Part shown: positions 59,958-64,000 of the stretch, piece after piece
How the letters are laid out: every line of letters starts with the position of its first letter
How positions within the stretch are numbered: the first letter of the stretch is position 1
Source: Aquatica leii
Lineage: Eukaryota > Arthropoda > Insecta > Coleoptera > Lampyridae
Direction: 5' to 3'
Length of the DNA stretch: 64,000 nt
Assembly (NCBI GenBank): GCA_035610365.1
Contig: CM069434.1
Coordinates: 124,862,895-124,926,894, forward strand
The notes under the pieces: generated by a model
Database searches by the model: none
Seen by the model: only the letters and a program-made list of their open reading frames with translations
Told to the model about the DNA's origin: nothing
Program-made: the position numbers and the translations under genes

Positions 59958-61745
59958 CAGTAAAACCTCGGATACCTCTTAAAAACAATCACCTCTAAAT
60001 AACGGCCAGTTTTTAAATTATTTTAAATTATCACTACAAAGACCTGCTCTATAGCTACCACTCCTGTATAACCGTCACGGTCACTACATCAAATTTTACC
60101 TCTAATTACATAACTGTCAGGTCTTCAAGGAGCCTAATTATCTATGATTACTAAAACTCTAAAACCGTATTTAATCTTTCATCGCAAATATTTTAACTTA
60201 CATAATGTAGTTTATGTTTAGCATTTCAGTAGCCTCTTAAAGAGAAAATTGATATTATTGTGGAAAATGAAAAAAAATAGTAACAGTGCTAGAAAGTTGA
60301 AGTTGGCTGAATACTTCAGTGTTGTAAGAACGCAAGTTTGTGAAATCACAAACAAAATCGGACTTGCAAAGCTTTTGAAGAAGGTAATACAGATCAGAGG
60401 AGAAAATTTTCGAAAACTGACAATTGGTTCTGTAAAGCCAGAAATAACATTTTCATATCTAGCCCTTTAATAACAAAAACGTTTTAGAAGCAGCCGAAGC
60501 CGAGTATTAAAGCTTCAAATGGCTGGCTGGTAAAATGTTGTCAAAGGCACAGTGAGCTCTAAAACAATTTGTGGAGAGTCAGCTGATGTTTGCCTGGACA
60601 CTGTTTAAGCCTTTAGAGCAAAACGTATTATTTTATTATAAGCGATATTATCGAAGGATTATTCACCAAAACATGTTTACAATGCTGAAGAAAAGGATGT
60701 TTTAAAGACTAGAATAGGTATTTAATAAAAAAAGCTTGGATGACAACAAAATTTATGACTTCGTAATTTGATGAAAAAATGTGAAGATTGTTTTTCTGCT
60801 ATCAAACACAGCAATACATTATCAGCTATTAGAACAAGGGATTATCCATAACTTAAAAGTAGCATACAGAAAATTTCTTATCAAAAGACTCCACAAACAG
60901 CAAATGTTCTATTAAAGATGCAGAAAAAGCAATTATTTAACCAGCGCTTTAATTTGGATATCAGCAGCTTGGAAAAACGTTTCGCCAGCTTCAATCTCAA
61001 AATGTTTTCAGAAAGCGGGATTTTTTGAAATAGCACAGCAAAAAGACGATTTCGATAAAAAAAGACGAAATTCCACTAATCACCCCAAACAACACATTGG
61101 TACAAAAAACGTCTAAATGTCCGTCTAATAAACGTTAATAACGCGTTTAAAAACGTTTTTATGTCTAATAAATGTCTATTAGCCGGACATTTAGACGTTT
61201 TTTGTACCAATGTGTTGTTTGGGACGTTTTTCAGTGTATTACAAAGTACACATATGGAATAAACCTAAACGATTGCAATGCTTTGACCGAAAGTTCCGAT
61301 TTGAGTATACAAGAAATAATCACTGTTTTCGGTATTCGGAAAGTATAAGTATTTGAAGAATCTAAACTTTGTACGTCAAACATTTAAGATATCCATGAAG
61401 TGCGTGAAAAATTAAGAAATGTGCAAATGTTTTTATACTTATATTTTTTTATGACAAAGTTGAATTAGCTATTGACATTGTTACACTTTTAGCAAAATGT
61501 GAATCTGATGTTTTCTAATAAAATTTAAAAATTCAATTGAATATGTAATTACGTAACTTTTGCACTCTTAAATGTGGTTGGTATGTAGTTCATAAATTTA
61601 TGTTACATATTTAGACTAATTTAGATTAAAAAAATCACTAACAATTTTTTTTCATTTATATACAAAATAGGTATTCATTAGCGATCTCCATATAACGGTC
61701 ACATTTACAATATATTTTAGTGCGCGCTATTTGGAGGTTTTACTG
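59958..61745 (+). pseudogene. pogo/Tigger-like element (right arm)
   Basis: Ends CAGTAAAACCTC (59958) and GAGGTTTTACTG (61745, followed by TA). The plus strand encodes a CENP-B-like HTH (NSNSARKLKLAEYFSVVRTQ, VCEI), then EDYSPKHVYNAEEKDVLK-like sequence at the first catalytic Asp region, and NVKIVFLLSNTAIHYQLLEQ followed by GII. The usual PxNTxxxxQPxDQGII is recognisable but its Asp is Glu here. The last block is ISAAWKNVSPASISKCFQKAGF-like near 61000. There are multiple stops and a large part of the core is missing. The 140-bp MITE lies inside. Confidence 0.8.
61084..61223. mobile_element. 140-bp MITE with perfect 40-bp inverted ends, right arm only
   Basis: Starts CCCAAACAACACATTGGTAC and ends with the exact inverse. 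The ends are perfect for about 40 bp, and the middle is itself semi-palindromic. The AC at 61082-61083 and 61224-61225 flanks it. The left arm has the uninterrupted site (ACTAACCACGTTTTT inverse near 50765-50780) with AC once. It therefore inserted after the arms were duplicated, with a 2-bp target duplication. Confidence 0.9.
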
Positions 61746-62534
61746 TATATAATTTTACGAGTGACATAAAATATATCTCATAATGTTATTTTATAGATTT
61801 TATTTTGTTTCTACTCTCTTTAGCGCTTTTGCATTGGTTGTTCTGTTTATTCATTTTATTTTCATCATACGGTGTACACATTTCAAGAAACTCGAAAGTG
61901 TTCTAAAGGCTTTTTGAAAAACAATATTTGTAATTTTGTGTTTAAAAATGCGTGTATTTTCTGGAATATCCTTTACAGTAGATAAGGTGCACCAGTCTAT
62001 GTACTAACTCTTTAGCGTTGCACAAAATACGAAATAGCTTTCTACGATAGGATGAAGACAATTTTTAGCAAGATGAAACCTAAATGTCTACAATAGTTAC
62101 AAATGCTGTGCGGTATCACTCTTTCTCGCTCAAAACATCATCAAGACTGAACTGTATAACACATGCAAAGACTAAGATCTATAAAAGCCTACATGAGCTT
62201 TAACAAAAACACTTGTACAAAAACTTCTAGCTGAATGCATGTTAAACGATTACAATGCCTATAACCCATTCAGTTAAAACACAATGACAGATTCCACAAT
62301 TCAGCCACCCAAATTCAACCTACTTACTAAAATGTTGACTCCGTTCCCATGGCGCAAACCATTTTTATATTAAACACTTGCTCAATACTTTGGATACTCA
62401 ATTGTGACACCAAAGGTGCATATGGTGATAATTAATTCATATACTTACTTGCCTTAAAAGTTTTGAATTCTATTTTAGGAGTATCAGTCATATTTTTTAA
62501 ACTCGCTGTATTTTTACCACACAAAATAAAAACA

Positions 62535-64000
62535 ATATGTCCTAAATTTTTATACAAATGGAGAAAAAGTTTATCTTACACTTCACAAAATAAATTATTC
62601 TTGATAAAATGCTCTCGATGACTAGATTATTGATATTTTCAGATAAAAACTAAAAGATATACTTAATAAGCAAATCAGCAATTGTGCGAAAATGTATTTT
62701 TTAAAAGATTGATAAACTTTCTTATTAATTTATCAACATAAAATAATATTCAACTAATAAATGTTAACGAAAACATTACTTGACCACTACTAAATTTCAA
62801 TGTATAGTGTCCTTTTCCAATAAGTAATTGTTCTTTGATTAAATTTTTTTATAACATTTTTAATCACATCTTGAGTTATAGCTTCACACGTTTCTTGAAT
62901 GATTCTTTCAGCTTGATTAAGTTCTTGAAATGGTTCTCATTTAACTAGCCTCACAAAAACAAGTCTAGAGAGGTAACGTCTGGAGACCTTGAAGGCCAAT
63001 GAAACTCCATGTACCTCTCGATACCATATTTTTATCGTTCATTCAGTGACGACCCATCAAAGATTCATACAACTCATTATTTAAAAATTATAGGTATCTT
63101 TCTCCATTCATGTTATTTCAAAAAAAAATTCTGTTTTTGTAAATGCCGCGCCATACACTTGTTTTAAATAAATATTGACCTCGAGTTTGCACATTAAAAT
63201 TAGAATTAACATCGCTTCACCATCGACAATTTTGATAACTTACTGTACCATTAGACGTAAACGTTGTTTCGTCAGAGAAAAGTATTTGTCGGGTCATTAA
63301 TCTGTTGTCTTCAAATTGTGCTTGGGAACTACCAAAAAATTCTAACCTTTGTTCAAAATCTCCTTCTTTTAAAGTAAAGTTTCAGAGTAAAATGGACTTT
63401 AAAATTTCTTCAACTGTAGATTTACTTACATTCAAGAAATTGGATTTTTTCCGAAGTAAATATTTTGGCGTTTCCACTACCGATAGCATTACTTCATTTT
63501 CAACATCTTCTTTTGTAACCCAGACAGTTGTAAAATGTATAGTTTTATTAGGGTGTCTATTATTAAAAATATTCGCTGCTTCTCTACATGTTTTATAATT
63601 TGTTTCCAATCATGCGTACAATTTCAATTTTATCCGCAGTGCTTAGTTTTACTGGCATTTAATCTAATTATTGCAAACATGCACTGAGTTACATTTGACA
63701 TTTGTTGAAAATTGTTAGCTATTCCAAAGTACTCTATCAGTAACAGAAAATAAGGCACTTATTTGAGGAACGGGATCTTACGAAGTTTCGTATTGCGCAT
63801 TAATATAATAATTTCTGACGTGTTTATTATGGTATTTTAATTTTTCTTTGGTAATATTAATAATCTACAAATGTGCATCATTTTTAACTACTTATTAGCA
63901 AATTCAATGAACATTTTGCTCCCTACTACAGTTTAAACGTATTTTACTTTCCCTCCAAAACTGCATTTTTTTATTTTGCCTGTATTTCAGGCAATGTTTT
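62535..64000 (-). pseudogene. mariner-type transposase, fuller copy (right arm, truncated by window)
   Basis: The start codon is at 63658 (MPVKLSTADKIEIVRMIGNK). Broken minus-strand frames then give YKTCREAANIFNNRHPNK, VMLSVVETPKYLLRKKSNFL, QILFSDETTFTSNGTVS (first catalytic Asp), SVWRGIYKNRI, NMNGERYL and a PSRSPDVTSLDLFL-like block near 62960, to about 62800. The terminal sequence TGTCCTAAATTTTTATAC near 62540 is the inverse-type end of ACAGTGTGCCCCAAATTT on the left arm. The other end lies beyond the window. Frameshifts and stops make it inactive. Confidence 0.75.

Larger units (their letters stand above)
55963..64000 (-). repeat. giant inverted repeat, right arm (continues beyond window)
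   Basis: Inverse of the left arm; 63560-64000 still matches 49205-49560 inverted, so the palindrome does not end within the window. Contains the same elements in reverse order plus arm-specific changes listed separately. Confidence 0.95.

Noticed and set aside
63305-63598. 97-aa plus-strand ORF
   Set aside because: Shadow of the minus-strand mariner transposase (63382-63609).
49089-64000. Palindrome as a long-read missing-adapter artefact
   Set aside because: Arms differ by many substitutions and by biologically sensible events (MITE with target duplication, element deletion), which a single-molecule fold-back would not produce; still worth confirming with reads.

Overview
This is an AT-rich eukaryotic window that looks like insect nuclear DNA. 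The evidence is a trehalose/sugar-transporter-like gene with a 50-nt intron and GT-AG splicing, and a dense, layered set of insect-type transposable elements. Order cannot be fixed from this sequence; a beetle or hemipteran would fit. I see no rRNA, tRNA, CRISPR or bacterial features. Only one host gene is convincing: the 3' part of a Tret1-like SLC2 transporter at 6.7-8.2 kb. Nearly everything else recognisable is transposon-derived and most of it is decayed.

Layout. 0-1 kb: Transib (RAG1-related) transposase fragment. 1.66-2.7 and 4.1-4.9 kb: two decayed mariner-type (DUF4817-like) transposases. 5.3-6.1 kb: Ty3/gypsy RT-RNase H fragment. 6.7-8.2 kb: sugar transporter. 9.2-10.2 and 20.08-20.22 kb: two pieces of an RTE-like LINE. 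Between them lies a nested stack: ~160-bp inverted repeats (10.24-10.40 / 19.85-20.01) enclose a Tc1-like transposase that is itself split by a foldback MITE (12.15-12.61) and by a complete, young 5.8-kb BEL/Pao retrotransposon (13.05-18.86, TSD AGATG). 20.55-21.29 kb: a mariner. 21.81-22.23 kb: a solo LTR with TSD ATAT. 22.7-24.5 kb: a BED-finger hAT transposase with all introns visible but several disabling lesions. 25.7-26.3 kb: a 5'-truncated Penelope-like element with a GIY-YIG domain.

28-42 kb: a ~255-bp tandem array with one inverted unit; a ~4.7-kb element bounded by subterminal arrays of a GGGCTTCG-type motif around a transposase-like family I cannot classify; a THAP-domain P-element-like transposase with four exons; and a foldback (FB-like) element whose arms carry ~170-bp tandem repeats. 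42-49 kb: inverted-repeat MITE-like units, a ~590-bp direct duplication and a hAT C-terminal fragment.

49.09-64.0 kb: the outstanding feature, a giant near-identical inverted repeat centred near 55.96 kb on a (TA)n tract, with arms of about 6.9 kb and at least 8 kb, the right one running off the window. Each arm carries the same series of dead transposons (mariner, pogo/Tigger, an ISL2EU/Tc1-like DDE transposase). The arms differ by a 140-bp MITE with a clean empty site, a ~1-kb deletion in the mariner and a ~190-bp difference at a pogo end. These differences argue for a real, aged palindrome and against a sequencing fold-back artefact.
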